A stretch of DNA of 64,000 bases from Symbiotaphrina buchneri (Eukaryota > Ascomycota > Symbiotaphrinales > Symbiotaphrinaceae): contig BCIG01000001.1 of the NCBI GenBank assembly GCA_001599915.1, forward strand, positions 248,001 through 312,000. Reading direction: 5' to 3'. Positions 31,153-41,663 of this stretch are shown one piece after another. The notes under the pieces were generated by a model. It searched no databases, had not been told where the DNA came from, and saw only the letters and a list, made by a program, of their open reading frames with translations. Numbering within the stretch: position 1 is the stretch's first letter; each line of letters begins with the position of its first letter. The position numbers were made by a program, and so were the translations under genes.

Positions 31153-31578
31153 TTCGGCGGCGCACGATTTGTCCACAAGACACTTCTTACGATTCTCCGC
31201 TCCAACCGGTAGCACGAACAGCTCTCGCCATGACGCGAGTCGTTCAGGCGCACCAGTGAACGAATTGTTATGTCGTCAATGATGGCACAGTGCTTGACTT
31301 TTTGACTTCGGACTCTGGACGTGGCCCAAGCTCTTTTCCGTAAGGCAAAGTTACGCTTGTACCTTTAAAGCTCCAAGGTACAACGAGACCCCTTGTTTAG
31401 CGTGATTAACGAGTAAGGTACCGGTACCTTACTGTACCCGCTACCTCCCACGTCGTCTGAACGCCTCGAACAGAAAGCCATTGGCCCTGCGAACATAACT
31501 GCATTCATATATGATCAACCAGAATAGAGCGGGCGATCTCCTCACACAGAGTTCAAGAGAGATACGCCTTTATACGCC
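31153..31578. promoter_or_regulatory. Divergent promoter between TGS1 and GRASP with a perfect 20-nt palindrome
   Basis: 426 bp between two genes transcribed apart. At 31413-31432 lies GTAAGGTACCGGTACCTTAC, identical to its reverse complement, followed by TGTACCC. The reading frame of TGS1 exon 1 stays open upstream without an ATG, so most of this is untranslated or promoter. Confidence 0.55.
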
Positions 31579-32783
31579 ATGTTCAACACCATTAACCGTT
31601 TCCTCTCCCGTCTAGATGTTGAGCCCCAGACCGAACCAAGAAGCGGATATGGAGCCTCAGGTTCCCAGGTCCTGCGTAACTCCAACAACGAACTTGTACT
31701 TGAACCCTGGTTCGACTTTATTATAGGGATCAATGGGAGACAGATAGTAGGAGCTCGCCGGCCCACCGGTCAAATGTCCTGACTGACGGATTTGTAGGAC
31801 AATCCTTCTTCCGACTTGTTCATCACCGAAGTCCGCAATTGCGCAGGCTCGACCGTCTCTCTCGAAATCTGGAGCGCAAAGGCAGGTGGATATCGGCATA
31901 TTGTCTCTCATTCTCCTCGTGACTGACGACGACCCAAGGGACAACGCGTCCGAGAGATCGTGATATCCATTGAAAGGACGTCACCAACACTAGGCTTGAC
32001 CCTACAATGGAACGCTCTATCCAGCACCGAGGATGTCTGGCACGTCTTGGATGTCGCCCCAAATTCACCAGCAGACAATGCAGGTCTCCTACCATACGGT
32101 GATTACATTGTGGGCTCACCCGAGGGCATGGTCAAAGGCGAATCCGGGCTAGGTGAACTGGTGGAAGATGTAAGTGCTTCGATTGCACTCCATACCACGA
32201 AGATTATGCATTGATTTTCACCATCCAGCATATTAACCGGCCTCTCCGTCTGTATGTCTATAATCATGAGTATGATGTTACTCGACTGGTTACCATCACA
32301 CCGTCCCGGTCATGGGGTGGTCAAGGGTCCCTGGGGTGCGTCCTTGGATTCGGCGCTCTGCATCGACTACCGGCTCCGTTGACGGAACCTCCTCATGCAC
32401 CGGGAGAGACCATGTTCGAAACGGCGCGGTTCAGCAATGAGGAGGGCTCAGCACCATCTTATGCCCCACAGGCCCCGGTACTCGGCACGCAGTCCTTGCA
32501 GGAATCTTCCGAACGGGGAGATCTGCTTGTGCCAGCAACCCTGGACTACACAAACAATGTTGCAGCTAAAGAAGGCAAGGTCAGTCCAGCTAAAGGCCGA
32601 AAGAGTAGGCATGTGGTACACACGGTCGGGAGTCCTAATAGCGCGATCGATGAGTATTTCCGCGAAGGGGAACAGAAGAGCAGAGAGATTGATCACGCGC
32701 CCAGCCCTAAGCCCGGGGCGAGTGGACCGCCGCCCCCACCCAAAAAGGGTGAAGGGCCTCCCAAGAATGTCCCCGAAACATGA
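31579..32783 (+). CDS. GRH1: GRASP (Grh1) Golgi reassembly-stacking protein
   Basis: Four exons (31579..31746, 31798..31881, 31939..32169 and 32229..32783) encode 345 residues. The two PDZ-like GRASP repeats occupy about residues 15-215. Conserved blocks include [56 protein letters not shown] and [16 protein letters not shown]. The tail is Pro/Ser/Gly-rich and disordered. [12 protein letters not shown] at the start could form an N-acetylated amphipathic helix, as shown for yeast Grh1, which begins MF as well. Intron 2 begins GC and ends AG; no GT donor keeps frame. By family it acts at early Golgi/ER exit sites and in unconventional secretion. Confidence 0.93.
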
Positions 32784-33027
32784 CACGCTGTCGAAACGAC
32801 GGGCAAACGAGGGGTTGGGGCGTAGACATTATGGGTGCAACTATGAGGCAAATCGTTTGCTATAGTGCCTTGTCCATACCCAGAATGAAGTAGATGATCA
32901 ATTCAATTCGCCGATGACCAGTAGTCATCACTAATGTTGTTTACAATTTTCATATCCGAGGCCCAACCAATCCAATGGAGCACAAATTTAATTCCTATAG
33001 CCCATCATATCATTCACACCATCTCAT

Positions 33028-34969
33028 TTACAGTTCATCATGTTCAGATGGATCTTCATCAGTGTCCGCCACGACCGCTTGCACCACCTCAGCTGCCTCG
33101 CTAGCAACACTCTTGACGGCCTCCTTGATGGTGGCAGCCGGGGCCTGCTTGCCCATTTTGTCCGCATCAGGCATCTCAACGTCTTCGTCAGCGGTAGTGT
33201 AAGCATCGACCTTGTGCTTGCCATTCTCTTTGATAAAGTTCGCAAGATCCTCGACGGTACGCGAGCCGCTGTAGTTGACTGGGCTGTCCTTAGCACCAGC
33301 TGGGAAAAGCTTAATCGTGGGGAAGCCTTGGATCTCGTCGGGAACGTCGTTGAGTGTTGCATCAACTTTTGCGACCACGACCTGCTTGCTGTAGGTCGGG
33401 TTGTTGAAGTAGAGAGCAGCCAACTCCTCGTATTTAGGAGCCAGACTATAATGGTCAGCAGACGTCACGCAAAGAAGGGCTCGAGCACATACGCTTTGCA
33501 GTGGCCACACCAGGGAGCATAGAACTCCAATAGAACGTCCTTGTCGTCGTCTAAAACAATATCCTTATAGTTGTGTGCGACAACGACAGTAACAGGCCCG
33601 TCCTGCTTTTCCGGAACAGGCTCCGACTTGATGCTGGGCTCGATCTTTCCGTCCACAAAGTCTTGTACAAATTTGCCAACGTCCTTCTTGGTGATCTTTT
33701 TGTTCTGATCATATGGGAACTTCTGGTTCTTGACGGTTTCTTGGATAGCAAAAGCAGGCCATTTGTCCACTTCCAGGTTCAGGTTTCCTGCATGGGCACC
33801 GAACGCTTTAGCGTCGATTGTTGCGAAATTCACCTTGCCCTTGTGCTTCACCGCCAGATCCTTCAGTTCCTCTGCAAGTTGCTGCCTCTCCTCTGGCGTG
33901 TCCGCGAAGATATAAGCAAGAGGAATTTGAGCCTGTCAAGTCTGGTAAGCGCTATAAAGAGAATTTAAGGAAAGTAGAGTACTGACAGCCATGTAACCGG
34001 CGTAAGTCTCGGGACCGACTTCGCCAACCAAAGGTACAGAGGCCGTTTTCGCGAAATCCGCGATTGCATCTTTATCGATCTTTCCGTCATAGACCGTTTT
34101 TCCTTCGTCAAAAGACTTGTACAAGACGATAGCGGGTGGCTTAACGCCCTCGGCTTTTGCAAGAGCAGCATCGCTGGTGGCTCCGAAAAGATAATTATCC
34201 CGTAGCGACTCAGCGACGGCAGTGAATGTCTCGTTGGTCGCTTTGTCGTCGCTATCAAAATAGGCAATCAAAACCACCTTATCAGCAATCTTGAACTCCT
34301 CAATGGATGATTTGTCGAGGATTGAAACAGCTGGTAGGGATTGCTTTGTCATGTAAGATATAATGCTAGTCAAGCGTTAGTGTGGCCTATTGACGATCGA
34401 AACGATTCAAACGTACGCCTGCGCCTTTCTTTGGCCGGTGTACGGAGTGACGTTCTCAGTACCCCGGAAGACTTTGACTGTTGGATAACCCTCCACTCCA
34501 TAGCTTTGACACAGCTCCGATTCTTCTGTGCAGTCAATCTTGACCAGAGCAATATCTCTCTCCTTCAAAGCAGTAGCCGCCTCTTCATATTCGGGCGCCA
34601 GAGCTTTGCAATGGCCACTGTTGCACAGTCAGACACAGAGGATCAGGAAGATCACCAGGGAAGGGTCGATGCTCACCACCATGGCTAGACAGTAGGCGAA
34701 CGCAGTTAGTCCAATAGCATCTACACACAAATTACATGAGGGAGCACGTACTGCAAAAACTATCGACGGAAGTTAGCATGCACGTCAATTCGATCTGGCC
34801 TCACAAGGCTGCGTGGGGACTGAGCGATCTACTCACACTCTGCAAGCACAAGACCGTGCTCCTTGACAAAAGGCTCGAATGTATCTTTTTTAAGCTGATG
34901 GACATCCGAGGCGCAAGCTAAGCTGGCAGCTCCGATGAGGCCAAAGGCCACGTTCTTGAAGTTTCGCAT
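33028..34969 (-). CDS. PDI1: Protein disulfide isomerase, ER lumen
   Basis: Seven or more exons encode 528 residues: 34969..34837, 34759..34752 (8 nt), 34684..34677 (8 nt), 34617..34417, 34365..33987, 33932..33493 and 33445..33028. A signal peptide ([20 protein letters not shown]) leads domain a, whose active site [17 protein letters not shown] is assembled across exons 1-4. Domains b and b' follow ([20 protein letters not shown]). Domain a' has [20 protein letters not shown] split by intron 6. The acidic tail ends in HDEL, the ER-retrieval signal. The enzyme forms, breaks and rearranges disulfides in secretory proteins. All six introns are GT-AG and 47-77 nt long. Confidence 0.95.
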
Positions 34970-35767
34970 GTCGATGCGTGCTGTGCCAGTATGCAGACCG
35001 TCCGCGCCGCTTTCGAGCCCTCAACGCACAAGGCGAGCAGATGTTCCGAGTCTGAAGATAGACGGGCTTGTGAATGCCAGCTGGCTGAAAGGAAGGCAAT
35101 GAGAGTAGAAGTAAGCAGGAGGAAGAAGCGAAGAAGAAAAGAAGGGAAGAAGGCACTCGGGAAGGGAGGAGTATGGTACTTCAGTAATGTGGTGAGTTGA
35201 ACTGTCAGCCAGGTAGCTTGGTAGCTCCCGTACCTTGCGCATAGGTGGTCTCTTCAGCGTCTTACTGTCCAGGCGTCTTTTCACCTCGGCGGTAAGGTAC
35301 AGATACAAAGGTACCATACCTATCTTACCAAGCGCGGCGCAATCGGCTATCCAGAAGTAGTCTAGCCGCGCATCGAACGCAGGCACCCCCTAGCAATTAC
35401 CATGGTACATTGCACCTTGCCTGGATGGGTAAGGTTCGTACACTCTGCCCTTGAGGCTTGAGATTTCCTTCGACCAGCTCCGTCATACGGAGGATATTCT
35501 ATCGTATTTCATTCACTGCGAGCCGAGTCAGGACGTCAAGCAGGCAGGTTGCTGTCTGCTCTCTGCGTCGCTCACTTTGCATCATCCACTTGCATTCGCG
35601 TTTCTATCTCACAACAACTCTTGGAGATACAGAGGCCACGGCCTAATTTTTTTTTACGCCATTTACTGGAAGCTAAGATGTGCAACCTTGCTTCGTGACC
35701 TACAACAGCCGATTTCTTCAAGTTTCATTTCTGAATTCAATTCGTGTCTCAGAAGACAGCAACAGTC
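34970..35767. promoter_or_regulatory. Divergent promoter between PDI1 and ADE2
   Basis: 0.8 kb between two genes read apart. Motif copies AAGGTACAGATACAAAGGTACC and TATCTTACC lie at about 35293-35329. A purine-rich GAAGAAGAAAAGAAGGGAAGAAG tract (34 bases or so from about 35124) sits on the PDI side. I looked for, but could not firmly identify, an unfolded-protein-response element. Confidence 0.45.
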
Positions 35768-37659
35768 ATGGATGATAGAGTCATCGGTGTCCTGGGCGGC
35801 GGACAGCTAGGTCGCATGTTCGTCGAGGCCGCGCATAGGTTAAATATAAAGGTCAAAATTCTGGACGCTGAAGGCGCGCCAGCAAAACAAATAAACGCAA
35901 TTGAACATGTGACCGGATCATTTAGAGAGGCCAACGGTATCAGGGAACTGGCCAGGCAATGCGACATCCTCACGGTCGAAATTGAGCATGTTGATACGGC
36001 AGTGTTGGAGGAGATCACCAAAAGCGAGCAGAGAGTGGTCGAAGTACAGCCGAGTTGGAGGACAATCCGCGTGATTCAAGACAAGTATGTCCAGAAGCAT
36101 CATCTTAGCCAGTTCGGCATCCCCACCGTTGAGTCAATAGCCCTGGAGTCAGTCGAGTCGGGTACCGCAGAGGAACTTGCAGAGATTGGCGAGACTCTTG
36201 GGTATCCTTTCATGCTCAAGTCAAGGAAGGAAGCATACGATGGGCGGGGCAATTTCCCTGTCCACTCACGGGAAGACATTGAAGCTGCCCGAGAAGCGCT
36301 CAGCGGCAAGGGCTTGTATGCAGAGAAGTGGGCACCTTTCGAGGCGGAGTTGGCGGTCATGGTCGTGAAGACCAAAGAAGAGGCCGACGTTGACACCTGG
36401 GAGAGTTCCACTTTATCATATCCTACCGTGGAGACCGTGCATGAGGAGAGTATTTGCAAGCTCGTGTACGCCCCTGCACGGGGGGTGGCTGAGGGGATTA
36501 ATGAAAAGGCCCAGGTGCTTGCAAGGAGAGCAGTTGCGTCGCTGTGGGGCAAGGGTGTGTTCGGGGTGGAAATGTTCCTCCTAGGTGATGGTATGTTTCT
36601 GTGGACGAGTTGAACTGAGCAGACCAAGCTGATCGTCCATTCAGAAAGCGTTATTATCAACGAGATTGCTCCGAGGCCCCATAACTCGGGCCACTACACG
36701 ATCGAAGCATGTCCTGTCTCACAATATGATGCACACTTGCGGGCGATCTTAGATCTACCAATCCCGCCATCAGGCACACGGATGAACACTCCCGACACCA
36801 ATGCCGTGATGCTCAACTTATTAGGGGGTGCACGGAAGGATTCGCACATTATAGTCTCAAAGCAAGCTCTGACCACTCCGGGGGCTACCATTCACTTGTA
36901 CGGAAAAGGAGATGCGAGGCCGGGACGGAAGATGGGACATGTCACAGTCATCGCAGGTTCAATGGAGGAAGCAGAAGAGCGTATACAGCCATTGATCGAT
37001 GCCGTGGACGCGGTGGGGGCAGAGCGTGGTGGTAAGCCACGTGCTGAGGTATCAAAGCCAGAAAGCAAGGTGAAGTCTGCGCCGTCTCAAAAGCCACTCG
37101 TGGCAATAACCATGGGCTCCGACTCAGACCTTCCGGTCCTGAAACCTGGAATAGCTCTGCTGCGAGACTTGGGTATACCGTTCCATGTCACCATTACCTC
37201 AGCTCATCGAACACCTGGCCGGATGTTCACATTTGCCGCTGAGGCTGCGTCCAAGGGCATCAAGGTCATCATTGCTGCAGCTGGGGGTGCCGCACATCTC
37301 CCTGGGATGGTGGCCTCGAGCACACCTCTACCAGTCATTGGCGTACCGGTCAAAGGAAGTACATTGGATGGAATGGATAGCTTGTTGAGCATTGTGCAGA
37401 TGCCGGTGAGTCTTGGATATTGGCTTGCTTGCTTCCTTCACATACTAACAATCTTCGGCAGCGAGGAGTTCCTGTAGCCACGGTGGCCATCAACAACTCA
37501 ATCAATGCCGCATTACTAGCTGCTCGGATATTGGGCGCGTCAGACCTCAGGTTGCGAAGGCGATTAGAGGAGTATGCGGCGATTATGGAGTCTGGGGTAA
37601 TGGAGAAGGTGGAGAAGCTTGAGCTTGGGGGTTGGGAGGCCTACGGCGAGAAAAAATGA
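35768..37659 (+). CDS. ADE2: Phosphoribosylaminoimidazole carboxylase (bifunctional PurK-PurE)
   Basis: Three exons (35768..36590, 36645..37405 and 37462..37659) encode 593 residues. The N-terminal PurK-like ATP-grasp part starts with [20 protein letters not shown] and holds [20 protein letters not shown] and [20 protein letters not shown]. From about residue 425 the PurE part begins ([20 protein letters not shown]), with the catalytic-site SAHRTPGRM and [15 protein letters not shown]. The enzyme carboxylates AIR to CAIR in purine synthesis; loss gives red colonies in yeasts. Intron 2 has a TACTAAC branch site. An in-frame GTG upstream (35744) is not a start. Confidence 0.96.
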
Positions 37660-38280
37660 GCAGCGACTATCATACAAAGGCTTATCGATTTTCTGTCGTG
37701 AAGATAGCGCTGCTAGGGATATTTTGGAATGAACACCCCTTAGGCGTCTTGCCTACAGAGAGAGTACTGTTGGGATCAGCTCCTTGCCCCTTTTCTAGGA
37801 AGTCAGTTAGATGCTGTAGTGTGAAACGGGCGATGGAGCGGGCTTGGCGCCAGGCCTAAAAGGGGTTCAGCTGTACAGGTATCCGGACTCCGCGCTCCGC
37901 GCTCTGCGTACGAGCTTCTCGTACAGTACCAGACAACGCAGTGCAGGCATCGATATGTATCTGTTTTGAACAGCATATCCTACCAACGGGACTCGAGATA
38001 GACCAGATATCATCGCGATATAGCGACGTTTGAAATTAAAAAGAACCATGACGATCTGTGCTTGGATTTCTCCCTCGCCGTACTTGCCATGTACAGCACA
38101 GTAACAGACCATCACGGAGCGAGGTCGTATCCATCAAAGAGAAGCTACCAACTCCAGGCGCCTTACTGTCCCAAGCTTCACCAATGCAGTGGACATCTGC
38201 AGTCCGGGTATCTCTAAGATGCTCACGTCGTACATCAACCAGGCAAATTCAGCAACCTCTTCTATCGAGCCAGCCCGGGT
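37660..38280. other. Convergent intergenic region (ADE2 and Atg22-like 3' flanks)
   Basis: 0.6 kb between converging genes with no supported ORF, repeat or RNA gene. A short CGCGCTCCGCGCTCTGCG stutter is at 37890-37907. Confidence 0.5.
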
Positions 38281-40379
38281 TTATCTGTCGCCCACACTGC
38301 CATCATCGCCATCGGATACAGAAGCAGTCGATGTCGCCTCATAGTCACGGCCCCTGTTAGCCTGCGCTCTGCCCTCCAACTCGCTAGCAAGCTCCAGGCC
38401 TTCTCGTTTCCCTCTGTCCACGTCGACGAGCCACATCAAAGGAGCGGGGACAAGAATCAGCACGGCCAAGAACCAAAAGGCGGCCCGCATGTCGCCCGTA
38501 GCATCAACGATACCACCAACGATAGCAGGCCCAAAGACGCTTGAACCTTTGTCGGTGATCGAGTAGAGCGCATAAAACGTAGCTTCTGAACCAGGCGGAA
38601 TAAGCTCCCCGAAGACACTGCGACAGTAGGAGGATAGGCCGCCAAGGACAAAGCCGAACACGGCGCCCAGAGGGTATATCTCCCACGGTTGCTGAAGACC
38701 AATGACACCGAGCCGCTTGATGGCGGGAAGATAGCCTATCAAGCCGTAGATCGGTATCAACTCGAAAATGCAGATACAAGCAAGAATAGTATGCGAAGGT
38801 TTGAGTCCCAGCCAGTGTGACAAAAGGCTCCAGGTGAATGCGCCAAGAATGCCAGAAAGGGTGACAATGACGTTGATGAGAGCAATTGCGGCAGGCTTCA
38901 TGCCTAACTCGGTCTTCGCAAAAAGGACTGCGGTTCCACTAACAGTAGCGATACCATCGCTCAGAAGGAACCATGCCCCCAGAAATAACAAGACGTCCTT
39001 TAAGAGGCGAGCACGCTTGGCCGTCTTTCCAAGCGACCGCCAGGCATACGCGATATAACCCACCCAGCTTCTGCGCTTCCCTCCCTCGCCTGACCCGGGC
39101 AATGGAGGGCCGGGTCGAGGTCGAAGCCAGAAAGCTGCAGGTATGGAGAACAGAAACCACCAAATGCCTATAGTAAAAAGCACAAGTCGTAGGGAGAAGG
39201 CCGTAGAGCCAGTGAGGATGATTATGGCAATAGACAGCGTCTGAACCAACACAGCGGCAATGTAGCCAATTCCATTCCCATAGGAAGAGATTTGCGTCGA
39301 CAGCTGCAATTCTGGCGAAGCTACAGTGAGTGAGCTAAGGCCGCTAGGAGAAGCATCCTCTCCGTCGTCAACCGCAGCAGAACCTTGAATGGTCTCGGCA
39401 GCCAGAAGGGCGCGCCGTTCAGCATCTTCTCCAAGATCTCGAGAGTACGCACGGTAACTTGATGCTTTGGCGTTCTGAACAGACGGGTGGTGGCGAACAA
39501 TGAGGGGAAGAAAGGAATTCAGGAGGACCGACGACGCACCATAGCAAACATTTGCTATGATGGCAAGCAGTGCAGCGACGACATAATGCTTGGACGTCAC
39601 AGGCAGGAACGCCATGGTGGCCACGGCACCTGAGAAGGCGAAGATCAGGAGGAAGCTCTTTCGGTATTTACCTAACACGGTCAGTGTCCTGCATGTAAGT
39701 CTGGGAGTATGAGTGGTACCATGATCGGCGGCACCGCTTATGCTGATAATCAACAGCGCTTGAAGCAGTACGCTTACAGAGAAAGTGTACATGGCGAAGC
39801 TGGCCGTGGATACCTCCAAGCCTAAGAAATTAATAATGCACTGTCCGGCTTCTGGGTCACTGGGGACCATTCTTGCCAATGTTACCACTGTAGCAACACT
39901 GGTGTTCAGACTGGGTGGTATTGGAGCCTCGAAGTGGGTCTGGCAAGGCGTATTCCTGTCGGATAACAACACTCCTTGACCCCGGGCGAGCTGTTCTAAC
40001 GTAACCGGGATGAAGGAGCCTGCGGAGATTCGTCAGTGCCTGCGCGATCTGATGATCGGCAACGGTTCATACCCATCCCACACACGACGAAGACTTCGGC
40101 GGCCCAGCCATACGAATACCAGCCGGACAGCTCCTTTCTGCTAGTCGCACGAGTGTCCTCCCCCGGATATCTTGGCTCCTTCACATCAGCAGAAGCGCTG
40201 CTAGCGTAGGGAGCTTCGTCCATGCTGGAAGAGCCTGAGGCCGACTGTTCATCGTCTGCCTCAAAGGAAGTATTGGTCGATGCAAACGACTTTTGGGTGA
40301 TGGCCGACAGTTGACGATTTGGAAGGGGTGGTCTTTGGTGGTAGTATGGAGACGGAGACGGGTCATTGCGAGGAGCCAT
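38281..40379 (-). CDS. ATG22: Atg22-type vacuolar amino-acid effluxer (major facilitator)
   Basis: Three exons (40379..40073, 40019..39720 and 39671..38281) encode 665 residues. A disordered Ser-rich start is followed by [20 protein letters not shown] and [20 protein letters not shown], an Atg22 signature. Then come [20 protein letters not shown] and about ten more hydrophobic helices. Intron 2 is 48 nt, stop-free and in frame; removing it restores [20 protein letters not shown], as in other Atg22 proteins. A hydrophilic loop of about 60 residues separates helix groups. By family it exports leucine and other amino acids from the vacuole after autophagic breakdown. Fungi often have several Atg22 paralogues, so one-to-one orthology is uncertain. 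Confidence 0.9.
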
Positions 40380-41663
40380 CTACGTTACCTTCCGAAGTAG
40401 CAAATCAGGGCCGAGTCGCATTCGGCATCGCGCGAACGAGCTGATTGGGCGGGCGACAAATGAAGAGGTGAATAATAATGTCGCACAAAAGGGGGTTAAA
40501 GAGGATAATCCATTGCACCGGCCTCGCCGACGACTCAAAACCAGACAAGAAGCTCCGATGATACGGCCATGCTGCGTCCAAGACAGCATCAGGTGTCGTC
40601 GAGTCGAAAGTCTACCTAGGAGCGAGTGTTAGTCAAACAACAATGCACAGATAACAACGAAAGCGCCCTTTCCCCGCAGGCCGTGTTAGAGTGGGCGCTG
40701 GCAGGGTACGGGATTCTATCTGATCCGTGCCTTTGTAAGGTAGTGCCTCTCCAAGCCTGTACCGGTACCAGTACGAATACATAACGATAGTAAGGTACAG
40801 CTGCCTGGTATGAGATCAATTCAGGATTGTGCCATACGATGAGATTCCCTTGGATTGAATGAGATCCTAGATACAATTTTGTACAGGTCTCAAATTAAAA
40901 TAGTTGACTCTTGATCAATTGATTGAACGAAGCACGATCCGATATTGTATCGGTCCGCACAAAGTAACAAAGTCCAGGTACCTCGTACTGCTCACCGAGT
41001 CACCTACCTTAGTCGACTTTATACGGGGTACCAAGGGCGCCTGCACTGCAAGTCGTCCTCACCGGGTGCACTTGCGCCAACCCGCCGTACGCATTCATTC
41101 ATTCATTTGTTACGATCCACGATCCACAATCCACAATCCCTTATTCTCACAGCGACGCTCGCTCTTTCCACGTCAAACTCACGTCGCATTTAGCCATCTC
41201 TCACTACCCTATTCCGTGCTCCTACCGCAAGCCCCCGACAGCCATTCTTCTCGGTCGATCATCCTTTGAATCGTGAGCAGTGGACGGAGTTCAAGACGCA
41301 CGCACTATCACCTCCCTTGTCTGTTGCACTGAGGAATATCCTGCACGCCTATCGCTTGCGCACGGATCTATCCCCGCGAGCTCCACTACCGACCTTGCCG
41401 CTTGGCCCTTTCCTCTGGTCTGCGTGCAACACGCTGCCTTCTCGGGCTCTTGTTCGCAGTCAGATGGAGGCAACGAGGTCGCGGTAGCGCTACCAAATTG
41501 GTACATCCGTTCGTGCGCTCCTCGTAGCAGCTGAGTCTATGTCAATTGGTCGATATCCAACATTGAGGAAGCGGACTCGCGGCTTGGGATAAGTAGGTAC
41601 GGTCAGGCGGGGAAGGAGGACAGAGAGCAGGTTGGAGTCAAGGGGTCTGAAAAGGAGGTGGTC
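40380..41663. promoter_or_regulatory. Divergent promoter between the Atg22-like gene and MED14
   Basis: 1.28 kb without a supported gene. Motif-like copies lie at about 40736-40800 (AAGGTAGTGCC, ACCGGTACCAGTACG, TAAGGTACAG) and 40976-41034 (CCAGGTACCTCG, CACCTACCTTAG, GGGGTACCAAGG). Short direct repeats ATTCATTC (about 41092-41106) and CGATCCA/CAATCC (41112-41140) are also present. Confidence 0.5.
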
